NCBI RefSeq assembly: GCF_006442545.2
Contig: NZ_CP083952.1
Span: 4,441,501-4,505,500, forward strand
Origin: Mesorhizobium sp. B2-1-8
GTDB lineage: Bacteria > Pseudomonadota > Alphaproteobacteria > Rhizobiales > Rhizobiaceae
Length of the DNA stretch: 64,000 nucleotides
Direction of reading: 5' to 3'
Shown piece after piece: positions 56,218-64,000 of the stretch (position 1 is the stretch's first letter; every line of letters begins with the position of its first letter). A model generated the notes under the pieces. It saw nothing but the letters and a program-made list of their open reading frames with translations. It had not been told where the DNA came from and searched no databases. The translations under genes were made by a program, and so were the position numbers.

Positions 56218-57348
56218 GTGGCGGGCAAGCTCAGGATCGTCCACTGCTTTCGCTCACCCGTCGGAGGAATTTTCCGGCACGTGCGCGACCTGACGGAAGC
56301 GCAGGTCGCCGCCGGCCACATGGTCGGCATCGTTTGCGACTCGACCACAGGCGGCGAATTCGAGGAGCGTCTGTTCGAGCAGATGAAGGACATGCTGGCG
56401 CTCGGCATCCATCGCACGCCAATGCAGCGCCATGTCGGCGCGGGCGACCTGACTTCGGCCCGGCAAACCTACAGGATCATCAAGGAATTGCGGCCGGACG
56501 TGCTGCACGGGCACGGTGCCAAGGGTGGCGCCTATGCCCGTCTGTTCGGCTCATTGTTGCGGGTATCAAGGTCTCGCGTAGCCCGCCTTTATTCGCCGCA
56601 TGGCGGCTCTCTCCACTATGACGAGAATACAGCCACCGGAAAGCTGTTCTTCGCGCTCGAGTATCTCATGGCACGCTTCACCGATAGCCTGCTGTTCGTG
56701 TCCGACTACGAGCGGCGGACCTATCGCAGGAAGGTGGGCGAGCCGCCGATCCCGAACACACTGGTCTACAATGGACTTCGCGCCACCGAATTCGAGCCGG
56801 TGAACGCCAGGGCCGACGCGGCCGATTTTCTCTATATTGGCATGATGCGGGACCTCAAGGGCCCCGACATCTTCATCGATGCCCTGGCCGCCGCCGCTTC
56901 CCGGCTTGGCCGTACACCGAGTGCGGTGATGGTCGGTGACGGCGACGACCTGCCCCGCTACCACGCGCAGGTGAAGCGCCTGGGGCTTGAAGGCAATGTC
57001 CGCTTCCTGCCGCCGATGCCGGCCCGGGAGGCCTTTGTGCTGGCGGCGCTCGTCGTCGTTCCCTCGCGCGCCGAAGCCATGCCCTATACCGTGCTGGAGG
57101 CACTTGCCGCGGCAAGGCCAATGATCGCGACCTCGGTCGGCGGCATACCGGAGATTTTCGGTTCGGGCTCCCCTGCCCTGATCCGGCCGGATCCGACTGA
57201 GCTCGCCGAGAAGATGAGCCAGGCGCTGGGCGACCTTGCCGCCTATCGCAAACTCATGCCCGATGACTCCACGCTCAGGGCGCGCTTCGGCGCCGACGTC
57301 ATGGCCGCCGAAATCGAGAAGGCCTACTTCGCCGCGCTCGAAAAGTAG
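56218..57348 (+). CDS. Glycosyltransferase family 4 protein
   Basis: 376 residues, GT-B fold. The C-terminal donor-site block is VVVPSRAEAMPYTVLEALAA, with GGIPEIF after it; RIVHCFRSPVGGIFRHVRDL opens the acceptor domain. It adds a sugar to the lipid-linked repeat unit on the cytoplasmic side. The start is a GTG at 56218, 11 bp after the export lipoprotein gene. Confidence 0.9.
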   Translation: MAGKLRIVHCFRSPVGGIFRHVRDLTEAQVAAGHMVGIVCDSTTGGEFEERLFEQMKDMLALGIHRTPMQRHVGAGDLTSARQTYRIIKELRPDVLHGHGAKGGAYARLFGSLLRVSRSRVARLYSPHGGSLHYDENTATGKLFFALEYLMARFTDSLLFVSDYERRTYRRKVGEPPIPNTLVYNGLRATEFEPVNARADAADFLYIGMMRDLKGPDIFIDALAAAASRLGRTPSAVMVGDGDDLPRYHAQVKRLGLEGNVRFLPPMPAREAFVLAALVVVPSRAEAMPYTVLEALAAARPMIATSVGGIPEIFGSGSPALIRPDPTELAEKMSQALGDLAAYRKLMPDDSTLRARFGADVMAAEIEKAYFAALEK

Positions 57349-57435
57349 TTCAGGCTCTTCCAAAGCCACAGGTTGTTTCAAGGGTTTCTTAGCTCTCTTT
57401 TGCTAATCACCCTGGCAAAGCTTGCGGACAGTTCC

Positions 57436-58971
57436 ATGAACGAAATCGACCCCGCGCACCGCTTTTCATCAGAAGCGGTGCGTCAATTCGACGGCCCTGC
57501 CGACGGCGACAAGCCCGGCGGCATGAACGACGTTGCCCGGCAGGTCGCGTCGCAATACCGGCGCGATACGATGTCGCCGATCATGGTCAGCGGCGTGCTG
57601 CGCATGGTCGAATTCGCGGTGCTGCTGGTCTCGGGGCTCTGCGTCTATTTCTACTACGTCGGATTCTTCAATTACCTCGCCTGGCAATATCCGCTGACGA
57701 TCGCCGCCGCGTCGTTCCTCGCCGTGGTGCTGCTCGATGTCACCGATTGCTACCAGGTCGTCGCCTTGATGCGGCCGATCGCCAATTTTGGGCGCATCCT
57801 GTTGGTCTGGGCCGGGACCTTCGCCATGATGGCGTTGACGGCGTTCACCATGAAGATGTCGCAAGACTTTTCGCGCCTGCTGTTCGGCACCTGGTTCGTC
57901 GTTGCCTTCGTCTGCCTTTTCGGTCTCAGGCTGGTGATGTCGAAGCTGATCCGGCGCTGGGCGCGCGATGGCAGCATGGAACGGCGCGCGGTCATCGTTG
58001 GCGGCGGCAAGGCGGCGGAAGTGCTCATCCGCTCGGTGGAAAAGCAGCCTTACAACGACATCCGCATCTGCGGCATCTTCGATGATCGCAACGACAAGCG
58101 TTCGCCAGCCCTCGTCGCCGGCTATCCCAAGCTCGGCACCATTTCGGAACTGATCGAATTCGCCCGCATCGCCCGCATCGACATGCTGATCGTGTCGTTG
58201 CCGCTGACCGCCGAATCGCGCGTGCTGCAATTGCTGAAGAAACTGTGGGTGCTGCCGGTCGACATCCGGCTGTCGGCGCATTCCAATGCGCTGCAGTTCC
58301 GTCCGCGCGCCTATTCCTACATCGGCTCGGTGCCGATGCTCGACATCTTCGACAAGCCGATCAACGACTGGGACTCGGTCGCCAAACGCGCCTTCGACAT
58401 CATCTTCAGTCTCGTCGGCATCGTCGTCTTCTTGCCGGTGATGCTTGGCACGGCAATCGCCATCAAGCTCGACAGCAAGGGGCCGGTTCTGTTCAAGCAG
58501 AAGCGGCATGGCTTCAACAACGAGGTGATCGAAGTCTACAAGTTCCGTTCCATGTACACCGACAGGTCGGACCCGACCGCCAAGCAGACAGTGACCAAGA
58601 ACGATCCGCGCGTCACCCGTGTCGGCCGCTTCATCCGCAAGACCTCGATCGACGAACTGCCGCAGTTCTTCAACTCGCTGCTCGGCTCGCTCTCGCTCAT
58701 CGGTCCGCGCCCGCACGCCATTGCCGCGCAGTCGCACAACCTGCTCTACAACGAGGTGGTCGATGGCTATTTCGCGCGCCACAAGGTCAAGCCAGGAGTT
58801 ACCGGCTGGGCACAGATCAATGGTTGGCGCGGCGAGATGGACACCAACGAGAAGATCCGCATGCGGACCGAATACGACCTCTATTACATCGAGAACTGGT
58901 CGCTGCTGTTCGATCTGCGGATCCTGTTCCTGACGCCGATCCGCCTGCTCAATACGGAAAACGCCTATTGA
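57436..58971 (+). CDS. Undecaprenyl-phosphate sugar phosphotransferase (WcaJ/WbaP type)
   Basis: 511 residues from ATG 57436. N-terminal membrane helices (about 45-160), a CoA-binding-like middle domain (VIVGGGKAAEVLI), one further helix (FDIIFSLVGIVVFLPVMLGT), and a C-terminal catalytic domain with KFRSMYTD, DELPQFFNSL and SLIGPRPHA. It transfers sugar-1-phosphate to undecaprenyl phosphate, the first step in building the repeat unit. A TTG at 57373 would add 21 residues with a poor family match. Confidence 0.92.
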   Translation: MNEIDPAHRFSSEAVRQFDGPADGDKPGGMNDVARQVASQYRRDTMSPIMVSGVLRMVEFAVLLVSGLCVYFYYVGFFNYLAWQYPLTIAAASFLAVVLLDVTDCYQVVALMRPIANFGRILLVWAGTFAMMALTAFTMKMSQDFSRLLFGTWFVVAFVCLFGLRLVMSKLIRRWARDGSMERRAVIVGGGKAAEVLIRSVEKQPYNDIRICGIFDDRNDKRSPALVAGYPKLGTISELIEFARIARIDMLIVSLPLTAESRVLQLLKKLWVLPVDIRLSAHSNALQFRPRAYSYIGSVPMLDIFDKPINDWDSVAKRAFDIIFSLVGIVVFLPVMLGTAIAIKLDSKGPVLFKQKRHGFNNEVIEVYKFRSMYTDRSDPTAKQTVTKNDPRVTRVGRFIRKTSIDELPQFFNSLLGSLSLIGPRPHAIAAQSHNLLYNEVVDGYFARHKVKPGVTGWAQINGWRGEMDTNEKIRMRTEYDLYYIENWSLLFDLRILFLTPIRLLNTENAY

Positions 58972-60236
58972 GGGCGATCAGCCATGATCTGCCGCGCGCG
59001 GCGGTCAACGCCAAGCTGATCACGCTGATCTCCTCGAGCGCGGTCGTGCTCGGCATTCTTCTGTCGGGGTTCGTCATCAGCGAGCCGGCGCCTTACGAAA
59101 TCTACATGGCCGGGCTGATCGCCATCTGGGCTCTGTTCGGCCTGAGGATTTCGCGCGCGGCCATGCCGCTGCTGGTGCTGCTTGTGACGATGAATATCGG
59201 CGGCATGATCTCCATGACGCAGATGGCGAACCTCGCCAACACGCCGCTCTATCTCGCCGTGTCGCTGTTCCTCGCCTTCAGCGCCGTCTTCTTCGCATCG
59301 GTCACCGCCACGCAGCCGAATCTCTACCGGCTGATCTTCAATGCCTATGTCGTCTCGGCGGTGGCGACGTCGCTGCTTGGCATAGCGGGCTATTTCCATG
59401 CTTTCCCGGGCGCGGAGATGTTCACCAAATACGACCGCGCCGCCGGCGCCTTCCAGGACCCGAACGTGTTCGGGCCGTTCCTGGTGCTGCCCGGCATCTA
59501 CCTGCTCTATCTGCTGCTGACCGGACCGGTCACGCGCATGCCGCTGCTGGCTATGCCGCTGCTGGTCATCAGCGCCGGCATCTTTTTCTCCTTCTCGCGC
59601 GGCGCCTGGGGCATGTTCGCGTTTTCGGCCGTCCTGCTCACCGGCTGCCTGTTCCTGCAGAGCGCCAGCGGCATGTTCCGACTGCGCGTGGTGATCATGA
59701 CCATCGCCGCGCTATCGCTGCTGGCCATCGCCATCATCGTCATATTGCAGTTGCCTGGCGTGGCGGAGATGTTCTCCAACCGCGCCCATCTCGAACAGAG
59801 CTACGACACCGCCCGCCTCGGCCGCTTCGCCCGCTACACGATCGGTTTCCAGATGGCGATGGAGCATCCGTTCGGCATCGGGCCGCTGGTCTTCGGCACG
59901 ATCTACGGCGAGGACACGCACGACATCTGGCTGAAGATGCTGATGGACTATGGCTGGCTCGGCTTCGTCTCGTTCCTGACGCTGATCGTCTGGACGATAT
60001 CGGCGGGGTTCCGCATCCTGCTGCGCGACCGGCCCTGGCAGCCCTACCTCCTGTGCGCCTACGTCGCCTTCATCGGCAATATCGGGCTCGGCACCTTCAT
60101 CGACATCGACCACTGGCGCCACTTGTATCTGCTGCTTGGCTTGATCTGGGGAGCCATCGCCCTGGAATACCGCCACCAGCGGGAGTTGAGGCCGGTATTG
60201 CGGGCCTCGTTCAAGCCCGCGGTCGCGGCAAGATAA
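58968..60236 (+). CDS. O-antigen ligase/polymerase family membrane protein
   Basis: 422 residues, about ten to twelve membrane segments, with the Wzy_C-type periplasmic loop around QDPNVFGPFLVLPGIYLLY and EDTHDIWLKMLMDYGWLGF. It would polymerise or ligate repeat units in the periplasm. No ATG fits: the TTG at 58968 overlaps the stop of the previous gene (TTGA), giving coupled translation. The same frame runs far upstream through the previous gene by chance. It ends the polysaccharide operon. Confidence 0.87.
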   Translation: MRAISHDLPRAAVNAKLITLISSSAVVLGILLSGFVISEPAPYEIYMAGLIAIWALFGLRISRAAMPLLVLLVTMNIGGMISMTQMANLANTPLYLAVSLFLAFSAVFFASVTATQPNLYRLIFNAYVVSAVATSLLGIAGYFHAFPGAEMFTKYDRAAGAFQDPNVFGPFLVLPGIYLLYLLLTGPVTRMPLLAMPLLVISAGIFFSFSRGAWGMFAFSAVLLTGCLFLQSASGMFRLRVVIMTIAALSLLAIAIIVILQLPGVAEMFSNRAHLEQSYDTARLGRFARYTIGFQMAMEHPFGIGPLVFGTIYGEDTHDIWLKMLMDYGWLGFVSFLTLIVWTISAGFRILLRDRPWQPYLLCAYVAFIGNIGLGTFIDIDHWRHLYLLLGLIWGAIALEYRHQRELRPVLRASFKPAVAAR

Positions 60237-60252
60237 TTATCGCGGAAATCGG

Positions 60253-60281
60253 TTGACCCGAGCCGGGTTATCACGATACAT
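60253..60281 (+). promoter_or_regulatory. Candidate promoter of tRNA-Pro
   Basis: TTGACC (60253-60258), 17-bp spacer, ATACAT (60276-60281), ending 11 bp before the tRNA. Confidence 0.5.
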
Positions 60282-60292
60282 CGCGACCGGTC

Positions 60293-60369
<77 letters not shown>

Positions 60370-60372
60370 TTT

Positions 60373-60797
60373 CACAGACGCCTCATCCCCCAATGTGGCG
60401 ATCCAGCTTTGACTCCGAAGGACCTGGATTTTCCCCGCACCGCTTGCAGCGGCCGCCGCGGAGCCGGGTTCGTGCATTATCGCCCCCTCGCGCATCAGTC
60501 TCCATGGTTGCCTAACTGTCCAAAGCCCGTGAATTTCCGGCAGCTTCATCCATGACCCGTGGCGTGTTTCGGGCTGAGCTTGTAGGCGTTGAAGTCAATC
60601 TGCGAAATCATGCATAGATCACGTTTTCGCCGCCCGGGGCACAATGAAGGACATCAGCCAGACCAATCCAGGGGGCGGATTCTGGCAACGTATGGACGTC
60701 TTCGACGGTTGACCTACCTTTTCGAAATACGTTGCGTCAGACTCGCTGAACGACGGTCAGTGCTTGGCGTTTCCTCGTCAGATCTTCGGCCAAACCC
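60373..60797. other. Non-coding region after tRNA-Pro
   Basis: 425 bp without a gene I can support; no repeat or RNA recognised. Confidence 0.5.
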
Positions 60798-61994
60798 ATG
60801 CCCAATGTCCGCACCCGTTCGTCCTGGTTGACACGCGACGTCATCCTGCTGTCGTTTTGCAGTTTGTTTGCCGACATCTCGACCGAGATGCTCTACCCGA
60901 TCCTTCCACTCTTCCTGACCGGAGTTCTTGGGGCGGGTGGCAGCGTAGTCGGATTGATCGACGGTGTCGCGCAGGCGACACAGAACATCGTGCAAGGCTT
61001 CTCCGGGTGGGCGTCTGACCGGATGCAGCGCCGCAAGCCCATTGCCCTGGCCGGCTATCTCCTTTCGGCCCTTTCCAAGCCCATAACCGGACTTGCATCG
61101 GCATGGCCGATGGTGCTCGGTGTACGGTTCCTCGATCGTGTCGGCGCCGGCACCCGCTCCGCACCGCGCGATGCACTTATCGCCGCAGCCGCGGCGGAGG
61201 AACACCGCGGGAAAGCCTTCGGCCTCGAGGGAGTCGGTGACAATCTAGGCGCCTTTCTCGGGCCACTCATCGCCGTGCTGCTGCTCGGTGCGTTTCGACT
61301 CGATATGCGCGTAATCTTCTACCTCACCGTCATCCCGGGCCTGCTCGCCTTCGCCATCGTGCTGTTCGTGCGCGAGGAGCATGTCGATTTCGCCGCTAAG
61401 GCCAAGGTTGATATCAGCCTCCGGCGGTTTCCTCGCGCCTACTGGAAGTACCTGATGGCGACTGGCCTGTTCTGCATCGGCAACTCGAGCAACGCCTTCC
61501 TTATTCTTGAAACACAGGCCGCGGGTGCCTCGGTTGAGAACACGGTTCTCGTCTATGCCGGGTTCAACCTTGTCGCTGCGTTGGTCTCCTATCCGACGGG
61601 CTTTCTGTCCGATCACCTCGGCCGCCGCAATCTTCTGCTCGCTGCGTTCGCAGTGTTCTTTGTCGCTTATGGGGGATTTGCACTCAGCGCCAACGTCTGG
61701 ATTGTTGCCATTCTGTTTGTTTGTTACGGCGCCTACCAAGGAACCTTCCGCACTGTCGGTAAGGCGCTCGCCGCCGATTTCGTGCCGAGCGAGCTGCGCG
61801 CGGGCGGCATCGGCTGGTACAGTTCGCTCGTCGGGCTGACCCAGCTCCTTGCGAGCCTAATCGCAGGCCTTCTTTGGGACCGACTTGGGCACCTAGCCGT
61901 ATTTATCTACGGAGCTGTCTTCGCCGTGGTTGGTACTGCGGCAACCCTGATCCTAGTCCCATCGGACAGCCCGAAAAGCACCCGATCCAGCTAG
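60798..61994 (+). CDS. MFS transporter
   Basis: 398 residues, about 12 membrane helices. The MFS loop-2/3 motif is GWASDRMQRRKPIALAGYLL, and its second-half copy is FLSDHLGRRNLLLAAF. DRVGAGTRSAPRDALIAAAA is typical of the MFS_1 subgroup near arabinose- or drug-efflux-type carriers. Probably a proton-driven exporter of a small molecule; substrate unknown. It is the main cargo of the tRNA-Pro segment and stands alone on the plus strand. Confidence 0.9.
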   Translation: MPNVRTRSSWLTRDVILLSFCSLFADISTEMLYPILPLFLTGVLGAGGSVVGLIDGVAQATQNIVQGFSGWASDRMQRRKPIALAGYLLSALSKPITGLASAWPMVLGVRFLDRVGAGTRSAPRDALIAAAAAEEHRGKAFGLEGVGDNLGAFLGPLIAVLLLGAFRLDMRVIFYLTVIPGLLAFAIVLFVREEHVDFAAKAKVDISLRRFPRAYWKYLMATGLFCIGNSSNAFLILETQAAGASVENTVLVYAGFNLVAALVSYPTGFLSDHLGRRNLLLAAFAVFFVAYGGFALSANVWIVAILFVCYGAYQGTFRTVGKALAADFVPSELRAGGIGWYSSLVGLTQLLASLIAGLLWDRLGHLAVFIYGAVFAVVGTAATLILVPSDSPKSTRSS

Positions 61995-62196
61995 ACTGTC
62001 GAAACGCACGCTTCATCTAAGGCTCGCGTTGTGCAGCGCGCGTAGGCAGCGCAGAGACGAATGCCACACTATGTTCCACCGGGGAGGTGTCGGATTGCCT
62101 TGCCGTTCAAGCAGCGGCTATTCGGTTCGAGCGGGCTGGTGAAGATGAAAGCTATGCTGCGTCGGTATCCCCGACGCAGCGCTTGCCTCAGGCCAA

Positions 62197-62574
62197 CTAT
62201 TTGCCCTGCAGGAAATCCATGAACGATGGGAAGGTGAGGAGTACACCGACGAGGAGCAGCCCAAAAGCGGCGATATTGACCCTGCTCATCGCCACGGTCT
62301 TGGTCGCCCAACGACGCGAGAGGGTGAACCACGCCACCAGCCAGACGATGATGGCCACGGTCGTCACGCCGGAGAGAGCTCCTGTCGGATTGTAGAAGTT
62401 CAGCAAGCCGTTGATGGCCTTCGAGGCATCGCCGGCGAGAGCCAGGATACCGATGGCAGCGCATCCGATGCCTGCGGCGAGAATGGCTGCCCCGCCGGGA
62501 CCATTGGGTATGGTTTCAGCGATTGTTTCAACGAGTTGGCTTTTGCCGACGACCGGCTTCTGCGAGATGGTCAT
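62197..62574 (-). CDS. Small membrane protein in tRNA-Pro segment
   Basis: 125 residues from ATG 62574 (MTISQKPVVG), three hydrophobic segments (GGAAILAAGIGCAAIGILAL, VTTVAIIVWLVAWFTLS, NIAAFGLLLVGVLLTF). Its start overlaps the upstream gene's stop (ATGA), so the two are coupled. Not recognised. Confidence 0.75.
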   Translation of the reverse strand: MTISQKPVVGKSQLVETIAETIPNGPGGAAILAAGIGCAAIGILALAGDASKAINGLLNFYNPTGALSGVTTVAIIVWLVAWFTLSRRWATKTVAMSRVNIAAFGLLLVGVLLTFPSFMDFLQGK

Positions 62575-63200
62575 GGCTGTTCTCCCTTTGGCTGCGCGGC
62601 CTGTCGCTGCACTCCTGGTGTTTGAGCTCCTTCCGGTTGCTCTCCTTGTATCAATACGATCGACTGGCCGCCGCGGACGGGAGCGTATTTGTTGAGGAAC
62701 GCGCCCAGTGCACCGGCTGCGCCCGTGGCGAAGAAGGCCGCGACCGCAAAGGCCAAGACCGAGATGCGCATGTTCCGGTGCTGAATGATCGCTCGTCCGT
62801 ACTTCATGGTGACATAGGCCACCATGGTCATTGCGATTGGCGCCAGCCAGGCGACATGCTCTTTCCATTCCATGCCGAGAGAATGCCACTCAGATGTTCT
62901 TGGGCTCGACAGGAGAAGGCTCCGCGGATACTCCGCAAGATCGGTCACCCCGGCCGGCGGAACAGCGCGATACCACGGATAGACGCCGTAGGTGCCAGAG
63001 AACACCGTGAGCCATGAGAGAACCACCATCGCGACAATCCAAAAGTTGAGCAGCGACTGTTCCCTTGAACTCATTGGCGGCGCCCCTGGGGCTGACATTC
63101 TATAGAGACCGGCAATGGCACCGGAAAATGCGAGCATGAAAAGAGCGCCGAAGCCCATTCCATGGAGCACCGTCATTAGATCGCGAGTGGTGATTTCCAT
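62571..63200 (-). CDS. Membrane protein of unknown function
   Basis: 209 residues, four to five hydrophobic segments. It starts MEITTRDLMTVLHGMGFGAL and carries conserved-looking His and aromatic residues near membrane edges (YPWYRAVPP, EWHSLGMEWKEHVAW), which could bind a metal or heme. The C-terminus is Gln/Pro-rich (VQRQAAQPKGEQP) and soluble. GGAGG five bases before ATG 63200 decides the start. It heads a two-gene membrane operon. Confidence 0.78.
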   Translation of the reverse strand: MEITTRDLMTVLHGMGFGALFMLAFSGAIAGLYRMSAPGAPPMSSREQSLLNFWIVAMVVLSWLTVFSGTYGVYPWYRAVPPAGVTDLAEYPRSLLLSSPRTSEWHSLGMEWKEHVAWLAPIAMTMVAYVTMKYGRAIIQHRNMRISVLAFAVAAFFATGAAGALGAFLNKYAPVRGGQSIVLIQGEQPEGAQTPGVQRQAAQPKGEQP

Positions 63201-63711
63201 CAGAACCTCCGTTGTCATTCGGCATGCGAAGCGCCGGAATGGTCAGAGGCATCAATATCGGTGTTCGATAAGGCAGTCTTTGATTTTGCTCAAATCGGAG
63301 TCAGCAAGGCCGTCTTAGACGGGGACGGTGATGGGCACACTGGCTGCCCTGGGCCCCGTGGCTCGTCAGGGCGTATGCCAAGCCGAGCGACCAAGTCGCC
63401 GTCAGCGCCCGCCGGATCGTCTCCCACGACCTGTGACGTGAAGCGATAATGGCGGCTGCGGGGGGGCGAAATGTGGATACTCTTCCGAAACGGAAGTCAG
63501 CGCTGGCTAATCGGGACGGCGCGTTTTGTCGTGAGCGCAGTTCGGAAGCTTGCGAAAAACCAATCTACACTCTCAGTGGACACTCGGACTCCGGATAAGG
63601 TTCGAATCCGGCCACTCCGACCATTTTAAAGCAGGGACTTGCCCCCACAAGTCCGCCCCTCATTCTCGAATTGCCCATCCTGCCCGGCTCAACTCAGGAT
63701 TGGATCCGGCA
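63201..63711. other. Non-coding region with right att-like repeat
   Basis: 511 bp with no supported gene; it contains the right 28-bp repeat (63599-63626) and is otherwise unrecognised. Confidence 0.5.
63599..63626 (+). repeat. Right 28-bp att-like repeat
   Basis: Identical to 60345-60372; the bases upstream do not form a tRNA. Confidence 0.9.
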
Positions 63712-64000
63712 CTAGGCCTGGCACACATCCACCCATTCCGCGCCAACCAGTTCGACCATCCTCTGCGGTGCAATCCGCACTGCCGCGTTGGTGGCGCCGG
63801 CGGCGGGTACGACCTCGGCGAATTCGCGCAGCGAGACGTCGCAATAGACCGGCAGCGGCGCCGGCAGGCCGAACGGGCAGACACCGCCCACTGGATGGCT
63901 CGTGGCAGCGACAACCTCTTGTGCGTCCAGCATACGCGGCTTGCCGCCGAACTGGTCCTTGAACTTGCGGTTGTCCAGCCTGGCGATGCCGCTGGTCACG
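63712..64000 (-). CDS. YbaK/aminoacyl-tRNA deacylase family protein, C-terminal part
   Basis: The start lies beyond the right edge. The visible ~95 residues include TSHPVGGVCPFGLP and VYCDVSLREFAEVVPAAGAT, the characteristic part of the YbaK/ProX family, which removes wrongly attached amino acids from tRNA. The conserved VGGVCPFG glycines line the active site. Stop TAG at 63712-63714. Confidence 0.88.
   Translation of the reverse strand, partial: VTSGIARLDNRKFKDQFGGKPRMLDAQEVVAATSHPVGGVCPFGLPAPLPVYCDVSLREFAEVVPAAGATNAAVRIAPQRMVELVGAEWVDVCQA

Noticed and set aside
58245..58967. Upstream extension of the polymerase/ligase frame
   Set aside because: Runs through the sugar transferase gene in another frame with no family similarity.

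Overview
The window looks like a chromosomal segment of a high-GC alphaproteobacterium of the order Hyphomicrobiales, most likely Mesorhizobium or a close relative. The grounds are the clpP-clpX-lon-hup order, several sugar ABC transporters of rhizobial type, a DUF2842 protein, heme A synthase, the short form of ArgC, and GC-rich codon use. The genus is an inference; no rRNA is present.

Layout. 1-4372: a sugar-uptake operon (ROK protein, single-domain ABC ATPase, periplasmic binding protein, permease, SDR dehydrogenase). 4485-4853: tRNA-Asp(GTC) on the minus strand and tRNA-Val(TAC) on the plus strand. 4799-16077: an 11.2-kb integrative element in tRNA-Val, bounded by a 55-bp direct repeat of the tRNA 3' part, with a tyrosine integrase beside the right repeat. 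Its genes are AT-richer than the flanks: a P-loop ATPase with a winged-helix end, an XRE regulator, a serine recombinase, a 1004-residue NACHT NTPase (candidate anti-phage STAND protein), a PD-(D/E)XK nuclease-like protein and several unknowns. A degenerate tRNA-Val(GAC) 3' end at 12985-13049 and four copies of a TGTGAC-N5-TGTGACAG motif suggest two related elements joined in tandem, one carrying NACHT and the other carrying the nuclease and integrase.

16464-26483: a ClpP-like secreted protein, then a second carbohydrate locus (ribokinase, RbsD/FucU mutarotase, MalK-type ATPase, Tat-exported binding protein, two permeases, creatininase-family and SIS-domain proteins, aldo/keto reductase). 26575-32024: protein quality control (hup, lon, clpX, clpP). 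32360-49579: metabolic and housekeeping genes, including a frame-disrupted FAD oxidoreductase, cytochrome P450, metY, enoyl-CoA hydratase, rplM-rpsI, GDPD phosphodiesterase, acyltransferase, agmatinase, argC, ctaA, and a GNAT gene cut short by an in-frame amber codon.

49715-60236: a surface-polysaccharide cluster (deacetylase, CelD/BcsL-like acyltransferase, GNAT, Wzz/GumC-type co-polymerase with a degenerate kinase domain, outer-membrane export lipoprotein, GT4 glycosyltransferase, undecaprenyl-phosphate sugar transferase, polymerase/ligase). 60293-63626: tRNA-Pro(GGG) followed by a 3.25-kb segment bounded by a 28-bp repeat of its 3' end, holding an MFS transporter and two small membrane proteins but no integrase, so probably an island remnant. 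The window ends inside a YbaK-type protein.
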